Source: Podochytrium sp. JEL0797 (taxonomy: Eukaryota; Chytridiomycota; Chytridiomycetes; Chytridiales; Chytriomycetaceae). Taken from it: DNA of 28,714 bases. The translations under genes were made by a program, and so were the position numbers. The notes beneath the pieces are model-generated. The model made no database searches. It was not told the DNA's origin and worked only from the letters and a program-made list of their open reading frames with translations. The DNA lies in NCBI GenBank assembly GCA_027596195.1, contig JADGJG010000236.1:1-28714 (forward strand), in the 5' to 3' direction. Shown one piece after another: positions 1 to 9,725 of this stretch (its first letter is position 1; each line of letters opens with the position of its first letter).

Positions 1-88
1 AGTGCGGTGGAATTTTGCGGCGGCTTTTTTAAGGAAGGTTTTTAGCGATTGCGGGATGGTGTGGCACTGCGGCTGGTTTTTTTCTTGA
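1..88 (+). CDS. Possible 3' end of an upstream gene (partial)
   Basis: An open frame runs from base 2 to a TGA at 86-88, giving about 28 residues rich in Trp, Phe and Cys. It uses G-ending and T-ending codons, as the 3' ends of other exons in this window do. An AATAATAAAG stretch follows at once and could be a polyadenylation signal. No family is recognisable in so short a piece, and it could be non-coding. Confidence 0.2.
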   Translation, partial: VRWNFAAAFLRKVFSDCGMVWHCGWFFS

Positions 89-240
89 CTTCAACAACAA
101 ATAATAAAGCCCGAGACGGGCGAGATTGTGCCCATCCAATTGCTGTTGTCCTTATTGACTAATAGGATTAGAGTAAATTTGGTGGCGACGCAATCGATGC
201 TTGTGAAAATGTGGGGGGTTCGAAATTTCTTCGAAAAATC

Positions 241-1370
241 ATGACAGTTGTTGTTGACTCCCCAAAAGTGAAGCTCCTCGACGGCGGATTGGGCACTCAC
301 CTTGAAGAGCTCGGCGCCGTATTCGGAAACGACCCTCTCTGGAGCACTGGACTCTTATTGACTGCCGAAGGACGAGCCTTGATTGAGAAAGCGCATCTGA
401 ACTACATCGAGGCGGGATGCGGTGAGTGATATCACCATGCTGTTTTACTTGATCTCAATGGATCAAATGTGATTCCAATCAGAAATCTTGATGACTGGGA
501 CTTACCAAGCGTTTGTGCCAACCTCCACCGTCAAAACCACCGTTTCTCCCGAAATTGATCTGCCCTCCTTGTTCCCTGTCGCCATGAGCGTGGCCAGATC
601 AGCCATCGCAAAGAGCGGGAGAACGAATGTGGAAGTTGCTGCATCCATGGGAAGCTATGGCGCGGTTTTGGCCAACGGCGCCGAATTCACGGGCGATTTC
701 GGCGAAATCAGTTGGGATGCGTTGGTTGAGTTTCATCAAGTGCGATTGGAAACGGTCTTGAAGACTGGTCCAGGTGCGTTGCATTTTGCTTGTGCGGTGG
801 GCTTGATGCTGATTACCAAAACCACGCGGCCAGATCTCCTCGCGTTCGAAACCGTCCCCTCCGTATTCGAATCCTCTGCCATCGTTCGCGCTTTGGAACT
901 CTGTAGCACAACTCATGCTTCCCTCCCACCCGCTTGGCTCTCCTTCTCCTGCGCGTCCAGCAACACCTCCTGCGCGGGTGACTCGATCGAATCGTGCGCC
1001 ACATCCATCAAACAATCGCCTTACATCTTTGCCGCCGGTGTGAACTGTACCGCTCCCGAATACGTGTTGGACATTGTGCAGTGTTTTCGACGCGTTTTGG
1101 AAGGCACGGGGAAGGGGATTGTGGCGTATCCAAACAAGGGAGAGTCGTGGGATGGGGTTGAGAAGGTGTGGGTGAATGCGACGGGAGTGCATGGGGTTGA
1201 AAAATATGCCGAGATGGCCAAGAGTTGGATTGATGCTGGAGCCACGATTGTGGGAGGGGTATGTGTTGGTTCCTTTCATTCATAAATTTCGATTCCGAGC
1301 TAAATTCTGTCTTTAGTGCTGCCGAATCGGACCGGATCACATGCGGTGCCTGAAATCACATCTTCACTGA
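241..1370 (+). CDS. Homocysteine S-methyltransferase, copy 1
   Basis: This enzyme family moves a methyl group from S-methylmethionine or S-adenosylmethionine to homocysteine to make methionine (relatives: yeast Mht1/Sam4, E. coli MmuM). Exons are 241-421, 483-773, 834-1258 and 1317-1370, giving 316 residues, normal for the family. Visible motifs are LLDGGLGTHLEELGA near the N-terminus, DLLAFETVPS in the middle, GVNC near residue 228 and GGCC at 298-301. These last two supply the three zinc-binding Cys, and the GGCC motif is split by intron 3. The start at 241 matches the start of the neighbouring paralogue; an in-frame ATG at 211 would add ten residues. Intron 2 (774-833) is 60 nt, a multiple of three, and has no stop. 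I placed it by comparison with copy 2, where the same position holds an intron with stops. The product is probably cytosolic. Confidence 0.92.
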
Positions 1371-1506
1371 TGGTTCTGCATATTGAAACGTTTTGTTTGT
1401 TATCAAAAACGCCACTTGATCGTTAAACGTTATTTGCGGTGAAATTTTCTTGCGATTCGGACAATCGATCCGAGTAAGTTCAAAAAGATATTGATAGAAA
1501 ATAAGA

Positions 1507-2622
1507 ATGGTACAAGCAACAATCAAGCTCCTTGACGGTGGATTGGGCACGCACTTGGAAGAGCTCGGAGCTCACTTTGACAATGATCCACTCTGGAGCA
1601 CGGGTCGGTTGTTGACCAAAGAAGGACGAGCCTTGATTGAAAAGGCTCATATGGATTACATCGAGGCCGGTTGTGGTGAGTGATATCAGCCCGTTTCCAT
1701 TGCGAAGAGCTGACAAGAGAACTTACAGATATCCTCACCACGGGCACGTACCAAGCGTTTGTGCCGACATCAGCTGTCAAAAGCACGGTATCTGCAGACA
1801 TTGATTTGGAATCCTTGTTCCCAGTTGCGGTCAAGGTTGCGAGAAACGCTGTGAACAAGAGCCGGAAGTTGCATGTTCAAATCGCGGCTTCGATGGGCAG
1901 TTATGGTGCAGTTCTTGCGAATGGAGGCGAATTCACGGGTGATTTTGGCGATATTCAGTGGAACGACTTGGTCCTGTTTCATCAAACTCGATTGGAAACC
2001 GTGCTGAATACTGGCCCAGGTGCGTTTGCTGTTTGAAATTCCTCGTCCTTGTCGAGTGGCCTTTTCAGAGATCACCAATCGGTTCAGATCTTCTCGCGTT
2101 CGAAACGGTGCCTTCCGTGTTTGAATCTACTGCAATTGTGCGTGCTCTCGAACTGTGTGCGGGAACCTCCACCCTCCCGCCGGCTTGGATCGCCTTCTCC
2201 TGCTCGTCTGGAACCCAATCATGCGCCGGGGATTCGATCGACTCTTGTGCCACCTCTGTCCGAAACTCTCCACACCTTTTTGCCGCCGGCGTGAACTGCT
2301 CAAAGCCCGAATTCGTGGAAGAGATTGTCAAGAGCTTCAAGATTGTGTTTGAAGACACGGGAAAGGAAATCATTGCGTATCCGAACAAGGGGGAGTCGTG
2401 GGACAATGCCGAGAAAGCGTGGGTTGAATCGACGGGTGTTGATGGAGTCGAAAAGTATGCGGATATGGCCAAGCGTTGGATGGATGCTGGAGCAACGATT
2501 GTTGGAGGGGTATGTATCTGCTTTTGGTTCATTCCACAGCTACCTAACGCGTCGCGTTATTTTAGTGCTGTCGAATCGGTCCAGATCACATGAAATGTCT
2601 CAAATCCCATCTTCGTGGATGA
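1507..2622 (+). CDS. Homocysteine S-methyltransferase, copy 2
   Basis: This is a paralogue of the gene just upstream, with the same predicted reaction (methionine from homocysteine and a methyl donor). Exons are 1507-1675, 1729-2019, 2088-2509 and 2566-2622, giving 312 residues. All three introns lie at the same positions and phases as in copy 1. It keeps KLLDGGLGTHLEELGA, DLLAFETVPS, GVNC and GGCCRIGPDHMKCL, so the zinc ligands are intact and the enzyme should be active. The exons are closely similar to copy 1 while the introns differ. That points to an old tandem duplication with protein-level constraint on both copies. Only 136 bp separate the copies, and the stop lies 19 bp from the stop of the convergent Mpv17-family gene. 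Confidence 0.92.
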
Positions 2623-2641
2623 ACTTTGATCCAGAGTTGGT

Positions 2642-3659
2642 TTATTCGCTCTTGGCGTTCAATCGCGAAGATAACAGCGACAAATCTGTTTGAATAAATA
2701 TAATTATCAGTTAATGAGAGAATGAAAAAGAAAAGTAGACTCACACGTGTTCCACCCCGTCGCGAAAACGTTCTGCAACAAAGGATCAGAATTCAAGAAT
2801 TGCCTAGAATTGCGACAGGAAACCATAACTCGCCACAACTCACCACAACCAAGCTGCGATATAGCAATGGAACAAACGCGAAATTCATCAGCTGAACGGC
2901 CGGCCTGGGGGGTTGGACAGGTCAGTGAATTACGCGTCGAAAAAAAGTTCGCGTTTTCCGCTCACCAGATTTTCCAGTTGTTGATCAGCGCTTCTTTGTA
3001 GCCTTCATTCAATCGCGTTTTGACGTCGCCCACCGTCTGTCCGCTCATCAGTGTGGTTGATGTGATGAATACGCCTGAAAATGGAAATATCTCAGTTTCT
3101 CCAAACTCAGTTATACCGGAGCTGCAATCCACGTACCAATGAATGTGGGTGCAAAGAGGGTCTAGACGAGGTCGTTAGCTCATTTCGGGGGAGGTGCAAG
3201 CAAAACAAGAGCTGCTTCACCTGGTCCAACGCCACTCGCGCAACAACACTTGCAGTCTCGGACTTGAAGCTCACTGTGCGCTGCAGAAACGGGTACCACA
3301 TCGCAATGCTCGGACCACTGGGATGGTTGAGACGCGCCAAAAACATTCAAGCAGCTCGCAACACTCACGCAATCAGCCCACCAAACGCAGCCATTCGCAG
3401 GGTCCGCGAGAAGTCGTGTTTCGCAATTGACATTCGCTCCTCAACAACCTGCTGAGCGAGCACGTCGCCTGGCAGCAAGGGTGTCACTTACGCTTCGAGT
3501 GTGTTTTGTAAAACAAACCGAGAATGAAAAGGCCAGCTGTGGTGACGGCCTGCGTGGTGACGGGATATCTGCGGAGAATCTAAGGATGGTCGAAGGTTTT
3601 GACTGGCTGATGCAGCGCGAATCGCAAGGAACACTCACGCGATCGTATGCTTTGAACAT
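2642..3659 (-). CDS. Mpv17/PMP22 family membrane protein
   Basis: Members of this family are small proteins with four membrane spans in the mitochondrial inner membrane (Mpv17, yeast Sym1) or in peroxisomes (PMP22/PXMP2). The gene is split into nine exons: 3639-3659, 3519-3579, 3369-3468, 3221-3317, 3137-3161, 2966-3074, 2844-2904, 2745-2772 and 2642-2685. The joined product is 181 residues, the usual length. Family motifs appear in order: RRYPVTTQAV and GDVLAQQ near the N-terminus, RTLRMAAFG, ALDQTLFAP, then NWKIWPAVQLMNFAFVP and GWNTYLS at the C-terminus. Several of these are assembled only across introns, which supports the junctions. One donor (3518) is the weak GTTTGT. An in-frame ATG at 3701 could extend the start. 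I cannot tell mitochondrial from peroxisomal location. Confidence 0.9.
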
Positions 3660-3723
3660 GTTTTCTGATTGAACACCGCAAGCAGCGCCAACCAGGTTCA
3701 ACCAATAGCAACGAGTCCTTTTA

Positions 3724-4929
3724 TTACAGTTCTACATGATATTCTCTTGGCGGGATATTCCACGCGAGCCACAGGATGACAAGAGATGCAACAGCAAATG
3801 CATCAGGCTTCCACATTCCCATTAACGGACGCTCGATCGCGATTTCCTCGTTTCCAAGAAGTGGGTTACTCAGATCCTCTTCTCTGGTCGCATCAAAATC
3901 CAGGGTTTGAGGCTGTGACTGCGAAAACAACAACGCGAAAACTCCCAGAATGGCGATGACCGAGCACAGTGTATAGAAGCCGATGCAGGAAGCAATAATT
4001 AGGGATGCGTATTCGCTATATTGCTCTTTGAATGCATCGATCACCACGTCGGAGACTGTCGGAAATGGTGAGTCTAACTGCTGCGCGCGAAACGAGAGCT
4101 CGAAATGAACGTACCGATTGAATCAAAGACGGCTGAGTTGTTGAGATATACAGCAAATGCCCAAATTCCAAACACGGCCGATGAGGCAGCAAAGGCGGTG
4201 GCAAAACACGCGAATCCAATCGAAATCCGAGGTTGCAACTCCACCACACCGGAATTTGAAGGAGCATCCGTGTTGCACGAACAGTCCCGAAATCGATTGA
4301 ACTGTTGCGGTGGAGGCGGAATACATTCGATCGGAGCTGCGGCGGGTGGCTTGGCTTGTTCGACGGCTGCGGACTCCACCAGCGCCTCAATATTGCCAAT
4401 AGTCAATTTGTCAATATCCTTCGCAGCTTCATTCAATGCTGGTTCGATGAGCTGCAAAAAAGATGTGTCAAAGCGTGTAAAGCGTGTTCGCAATTCGAAC
4501 CTCAACGACTGGTGCATGACGCACTTCTTCTGTCTTTTCCTTTTGCACCACTGCTTCCTTGGCCTTAAAAGTAACTGGCTCAATGCTTGAGCTTCTGCTG
4601 CCTCGCCCTCGGCTATAACCCTGGGGAAGGAACACTCGAAAGCCGACCACAAGTCCGGGATGATCTGAAAACAGCTTCGCAACTCTCTGAATGCTCCCTT
4701 GCGTGCTGAGAACTCCGTTTCTGTAGTCTTGGAGCAGAACGACAAAATCGGAGTACAGATGGGGTTGGTTCGAGAGTCTCGCGGCTTCTTTGATTTGGTC
4801 AATATATCGCAGAGAGTTGATGAGGTCCATAGATTCTTGAGCTCCTCGTTGGTGAGTGAAACTTCGAGCACTGAGCGATGGAGAAGGGGCGGGAGAGGGG
4901 GATGACGATCGGAGCGATGATCGGGACAT
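3724..4929 (-). CDS. PAH-domain protein with three transmembrane helices
   Basis: Exons are 4501-4929, 4115-4451 and 3724-4055, giving 365 residues. Residues 1-30 are Ser/Pro-rich. Residues 34-105 form a paired amphipathic helix (PAH) domain of the SIN3 PAH1 type, with RYIDQIKEA, NQPHLYSDF and FSDHPGLVVGFRVFLPQGY. The SIN3 gene of this window has [17 protein letters not shown] and [19 protein letters not shown] at the matching places. A linker with a poly-Pro stretch follows. After it come hydrophobic segments at about 219-246, 272-299 and 338-354 that read as membrane helices. The first donor is the weak GTTCGA, but the neighbouring DHHC gene uses the similar GTTCGC. I know of no named family with this layout. 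It could be a membrane anchor for PAH-binding partners, which is inference. An upstream in-frame ATG at 4980 is possible. Confidence 0.8.
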
Positions 4930-5068
4930 TTTCGGTTCAGTTTTTGATCCGCAAAGCTTGACCAGACAAAACTTGACCAAGCTTTTCGTCGGTTGCGCAC
5001 ACGAATGGGAAGAGGTTCTGTTATTTTGGAATATGCTACATGTATAAATGATTCCTCCACAAGCGCAT

Positions 5069-6087
5069 TCAAGCTGCAGACCGCGTCATTCCACATAGCC
5101 TCTTCGACACAGACAATCGCGATCCCTGCGCCGAGTCCTTTGTTCGTTCAAACTCTTCTTTCTTGTCCCAATATGAATACGTTGTCATCCCAAGAATTCC
5201 TAAGATGAGCCAAAATGAAATGAACGAGAAGTCCGAAAACGGGGGGGGGGGACGCGATTTGCTTACCAAGCTTGATATGGAACAGAATGAGACTCAAGCA
5301 CACGATAGTCGCCAAGAGAGATAATATGAAGTGTACGAAGACAAAGGTGGACAACGTTTCCGACATTCCTTGAACGGATTTTCCTACCATTCCTTCCACA
5401 GTTGAATCAAACGTCGTCCGATGTGTGAAATACAGCAAAAAGACCGAGGCCGAAAGAGCAGTACTGGCAGCCGCGAGAATACCGCCAAGGACACACGTCC
5501 CAACAAACAGGGGATAATTTCGCTTGCCGACGCAGACGTTGAGAAATCCGCAGTGATGATCGAACATGGATATGCATTTGTTGCATTGCTGAATCGATGC
5601 GAGTTAATTCAGAGTATTTGCTGGGCGACTGGGAAGCGTGGTGAATGCGAACCTTGCAATGCTTTGTTTCTGTTTCGACGTGAACTTGGCAGATTTGACA
5701 AAATAAGTTCTGATCGATCACAGAGATGCCAGGCTCCTTCTTGAACGCCCTGATCCGTTGAATTCCCTCTGCCCTTCCGTTCTTGGCGGCGGGGCTTTCG
5801 GCGTCGACGATACAAGTCAGCAGTGTGAAAGCGAGCTGCAAAGCTGCTAGAGTGGCCGCAATGGCAGCAACATATATAGGGAAGAAGCGAACGGTAACAG
5901 CAAAGAGGCCGAAAGCGATTGTGATCCACAGCGCCCAGTGAAGAACGAACAACCCCGAGAAAGGAGGTTGGCAGCCGGATTTCCTCCGCCAATTGGTCTC
6001 GACGGTGGATTTGGCGGTGGCAGAGCATATTATCACAGAAGGGGAATCCGCAGGTGGTTCAGACGTTGGGGCGACTCGAGCGCTCAT
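5069..6087 (-). CDS. DHHC palmitoyltransferase (ZDHHC1/11-like)
   Basis: DHHC enzymes attach palmitate to Cys residues of membrane-associated proteins. Exons are 5653-6087, 5267-5588 and 5069-5199, giving 295 residues. Membrane helices lie at about 44-65, 68-94, 171-197 and 218-243, with the Cys-rich domain between the second and third. That domain reads FCQICQVHVETETKHCKQCN, then FDHHCGFLNVCVGKRNYPLF, with the catalytic Cys at about 158. The KHC..CNKC...FDHHC pattern and the later MTTYSYW (in place of TTxE) resemble the ZDHHC1/ZDHHC11 branch. The usual DHHC-PWLN reads DHHC-GFLN here, so Phe replaces the Trp. The intron joining KHCK to QCNKC uses a GTTCGC donor. An 11-base G run lies in intron 2. 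The gene is divergent from the gene starting at 6288, across 200 bp. Confidence 0.92.
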
Positions 6088-6287
6088 TGCGTGTGATTGG
6101 ATCGAAGAAAATGGAGATGGGCGAAATTGATTGAATACCTGGGCGAAAGTTGGTCGTATTTATTGCTGCGCTGTCGACATTTTCATATCCAAGCGAGAGT
6201 ACCCGCTGCAAAAGTTTCCCAAAACCGGAAGCTTTCGCATTTTTAGGGGTTCCTTCCAGAATAATTTCCCACTGGCGTCAGTCACCG
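6088..6287. promoter_or_regulatory. Shared promoter gap between divergent genes
   Basis: These 200 bp separate the start codons of the DHHC gene (-) and the Ser-rich protein gene (+), so they must hold both promoters. I see no clear TATA box. An open frame on + from 6150 enters the downstream gene in frame, so a longer N-terminus is possible. Confidence 0.5.
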
Positions 6288-9200
6288 ATGGAGCCTCACG
6301 CGAGCCCAGCCATTGCTGGCAGCGATCAACACTTTCCCTCCACCATTCCACGACTGCCATCCTGCAAAATGAAACCCCGCCCACCTCCGAAACCGATTCG
6401 ACCCGAAACGGCCAACGCGTCCCTGGATCCCGCTGTCCTTCAAATCATGGCCATGCCGACGTACGGCCACGTTGGAAAATTCAACGACAGCAACGAGTAT
6501 GAACCGAATCTTTCTGCGCCGAGAATCGGGAACTCGGCTTCCACGAATACATTGAAATCTCCATCCGCGAGAAAGTTGGGTTATGCCGCCGCGTCTCGAC
6601 CCGTTTCACCGAGGCCTTTCAGCCGATCTCAAATCGATCTTGCGATTGACGGTGTTGGTGCTGAAGGTGCCAGTGGTGGTGGTGTCGGAGCCTCAAATCA
6701 AAGTTTGAATTTGGGTGTGCGTTCGGCCCGATCAGACTCAAAGATCAATCAAATCGCCCAAAAGAACGACAATGAAATGAACAGCACTGAAACTTTACAT
6801 CCCAACGCGAATTTGAAGAGGAGCGCGAGTCAATTTGGCAGTTCCGTTTCCTTGTTGCCCACTCTGAGTCCGAAAACAACCGTCAAAAACTCTTCAAGCT
6901 CCAGCAACTTGTTGGCGAGCAGCAATAACATCAGCTTTAGCTCTTCGTATTGGGCAAGTCAAGCCAATGTCCAATCAATCGATTTGAAGGCCGAGCACTG
7001 TCGGAATATCATTGGCCGCTCACCCCCCATGCCACAGAAGCCGTCCCCTCCTTTGAAACTGAGCAAGAGTAGCATACCCCCTGGATTAGGGAGGTGCATT
7101 GATTTCAAATTCAGCGATGGTGCGGGAGCGAGCGCAGAAGCTGACCCAAATGGGCTCGAATCTATCGCAAACAGAAGCAGCAATGATGTAAATGCAAGCA
7201 GTAGAAATATTCACCCGCGATCAAAGAGCGCTGCTGCTACAGGAGGTGTCTCGGCGACTTCACGCTCCGCCGTTGATTTGGTGCGCGGTTTGGAATTGCG
7301 CGATGGCACCAGCGACAGCAGTTTCAATGTATCCAGAGGCAAAGACTATACGAAGCAAGCAGTCCTTTTGGAGCAATACCGTGAATTGAGCACTCGGAAT
7401 TCAATGTTGGGCAAGAACGATGGCGACAGCAAAACAGCAGATTCCTTTTCGCGAACGAGAAACTTGAACGAGTTCAATGCAGAGCCCAGTTCAAATAATT
7501 ATGACTCAAGAGGCATTTTAAATTCGGCGATGGGACATGAACGCGTCGTCATTGATTCTGAGTCGCCAAACGAGATCTTCATCGACAGCGAGCGGTTGCA
7601 CTTGACAAATGCCCAGAATCAGAATACCAGCAATATTTTAAGTCGAACCAGGATAGAGGTTTCATCTGCCAAGCACGATGGTTTTGATGCAGACCGTAGC
7701 GAACGTAAGTTTACGCCCTTTGAATCTTGTATTTCAGCATACCAAATTAAAAGCATTATTAGTCGACAAGAAGATTAATACATTGGATGACGGGAATAGA
7801 CTTTATGGCAGGGGTTTGGAAAACGATGGTTCCCGTTTCGAGGACTTCTCAGAGCTCAGGCGATTGCCCGAAACGAACACCACGAATCCGGGATCGGACG
7901 ATCAGAAAATAGATTCCACTCGCAATCAGTCCAGTGCGCTTGACAGAGTGTCTCTTGTCAATTCAGGCTCGACATCAGAACGAAAAGAAAACTATGGCGA
8001 AGGTGACCATTCAGGCCGAACGTCCAAGATAAAATTGCGCACCGCTCCTGTCTACGCGAGCACTGTCGATAAGAGTAGCGGTGTTGATGCTTTGAGCAGC
8101 CCTGCGAAAAGCGCCAGTATTGCTTTGGCTCAGAAACTGCCCAAGTTGTGGAGACCGGGAGGCCAATCTTCAGAAAAGACGGAAATCATTCGGCTCAACA
8201 GTTAAGTTACTTGTTAATTGTTGTTTGTTGATGCGTCCTAATCTTTAAACCAGATCTGAAAGTCAAAGAGCTCAATGAGAGAATCAAGAATGGACTCATA
8301 AATGGAAAACCGGCGGCAGACGGACCGCATGCAAGAGAAACGGACCTCAAACGGCATTCAGAATCTTCAATGAAAAGTGAATCAACCTTAGGAGGTATGA
8401 TTACGGCCGTTGTCGACTCTAGTTCCGCGGGGATTGCAACAACAAAAATCGACTCGCACAAGCTCAAACCCGGCAGCACTACGAATTGCAAGATTCAATT
8501 TTCTGGGGGTTCAGTCTACCATACCAAAGCTCGAACTGATCAAGTCACTGAAGATATGTGTTTGCGAGAAGACGACGCCTTGCAAATGACTCCCGCCTCT
8601 TCAGACCCGACTCAGCCTGCCGTAAATTTCAGCCCTGTGGAAACTGCCTCTCTGATGGACGCAAGCTCCCCAAAAGACTCTCAAGTCAGTCGCAAAGATG
8701 GACCAAGGAGAAGCAATGCGAAGCAAGCTCCCACACGGCCGAATCTGAAGAAAACTGTATCGATCCTATCAAACTGTAGCGCAACGTCGAAAGCATCTGA
8801 TCTGGATCCAGGTTCTGAATCAGAGGCACCATCTCGACCACCAGAACTACGGAAAAGCAAAAGTTTTGTCAAGGTATCAGCGGGACTGAATTCAAGCTTT
8901 TCTGTTTTGACCCGTTTGTTTCCAGGCGCGAAAGCATATGAAGTTTATCCAAGAAATTGGCTCTAATGTCAGTATCCACGACGCTGCCAATGTGCCACTG
9001 AGCTTGAATGAACTGAGGATCCGATTCATGACAGATTACACTTTCCTCGAAAAACGGGCCAATGAAGCAAGAATCAACCAAGTGAACCAGAATTTGATTC
9101 ATGATATGAACGTCTTTGGGAGCATCTTGATTCGTCCAGTGAATTGGCAGAAGCTGTCAGAAATGATTTTCAACCATTTCCAATACCACCGGGAACAGTC

Positions 9201-9725
9201 GAGCTGTCTGGTTGATCACGAATTAACTCAACTGATTGTCGATGTAATGGGTATTGTATTTGTATGGATTATGTAAACGACGCTAGCTGATTGACTATAT
9301 CGGCGTATTAGAATCCGATGGTGGCGAGACCTTGAAAGTCGCACAAATCAGGCAACTTTTTGACTCCATATCCTCAGATTCACACCTCAAGCTGAAAATT
9401 CACTTCCGGCATTTGCAAAGGTGCGTTGACGGATTGATGATCTGCTGGATTTGATTCTAGAAATCAAAATCAGGATGGCGCAAGTTCTCAGCAATATTCC
9501 GGCGCCGCTTTACTTGCCAATCGCGTCTTTGTTTTCAACTCTCATCTTTCGATTTCCATCCCGGCACAACAAGGCATACCGCCTGGAGAGACTTTCGAAC
9601 GCGATATCAACCCCAACCGCTTCAATTGCTCCCCAGGCCGCGACCATGGACCCCCAAAAACTATCTATCCCATCATCAGGACCAGCCTTCAATTCGTCCA
9701 GACCATCCGCAACAGCATCGCATGA
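6288..9725 (+). CDS. Large Ser-rich protein, family not recognised
   Basis: Exons are 6288-7704, 7763-8200, 8254-8873, 8926-9250, 9312-9420 and 9461-9725, giving 1057 residues if the last exon is right. Residues 1 to about 825 are low-complexity (Ser, Asn, Lys, Pro), with a PRPPPKPIRP proline motif near the N-terminus, and look disordered. The C-terminal 230 residues look folded, with segments such as ELRIRFMTDYTFLEKRANEA, but I recognise no family. The last intron (9421-9460) is only 40 nt. If it is not removed, translation stops at 9454. The exon after it shows strong coding character (wobble C/T), which favours splicing. The stop at 9725 lies 80 bp inside the frame of the next gene, so the two models may be one gene. 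The start at 6288 is one of several in-frame ATGs (6150, 6369). Confidence 0.7.

Larger units (their letters stand above)
241..2622 (+). repeat. Tandem gene duplication (two methyltransferase copies)
   Basis: Two complete four-exon genes lie head to tail and share all intron positions. They differ in intron sequence, and slightly in the N- and C-terminal residues. Confidence 0.9.

Noticed and set aside
4074..5096. A single 340-residue open frame on the - strand
   Set aside because: Its first two thirds read the PAH exon in the wrong frame. The PAH motif, and the phase of the 4452-4500 intron, show that only its 3' part (exon 2 of the PAH-membrane gene) is real.
5241..5251. Run of 11 G
   Set aside because: It lies inside a DHHC-gene intron, so it does not affect the protein; its exact length could be a sequencing artefact.
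8926..9725. Possible degenerate RhoGAP domain at the end of the Ser-rich protein
   Set aside because: A few hydrophobic positions can be lined up, but there is no arginine-finger motif and no convincing NxA-VF block, so I left the function open.
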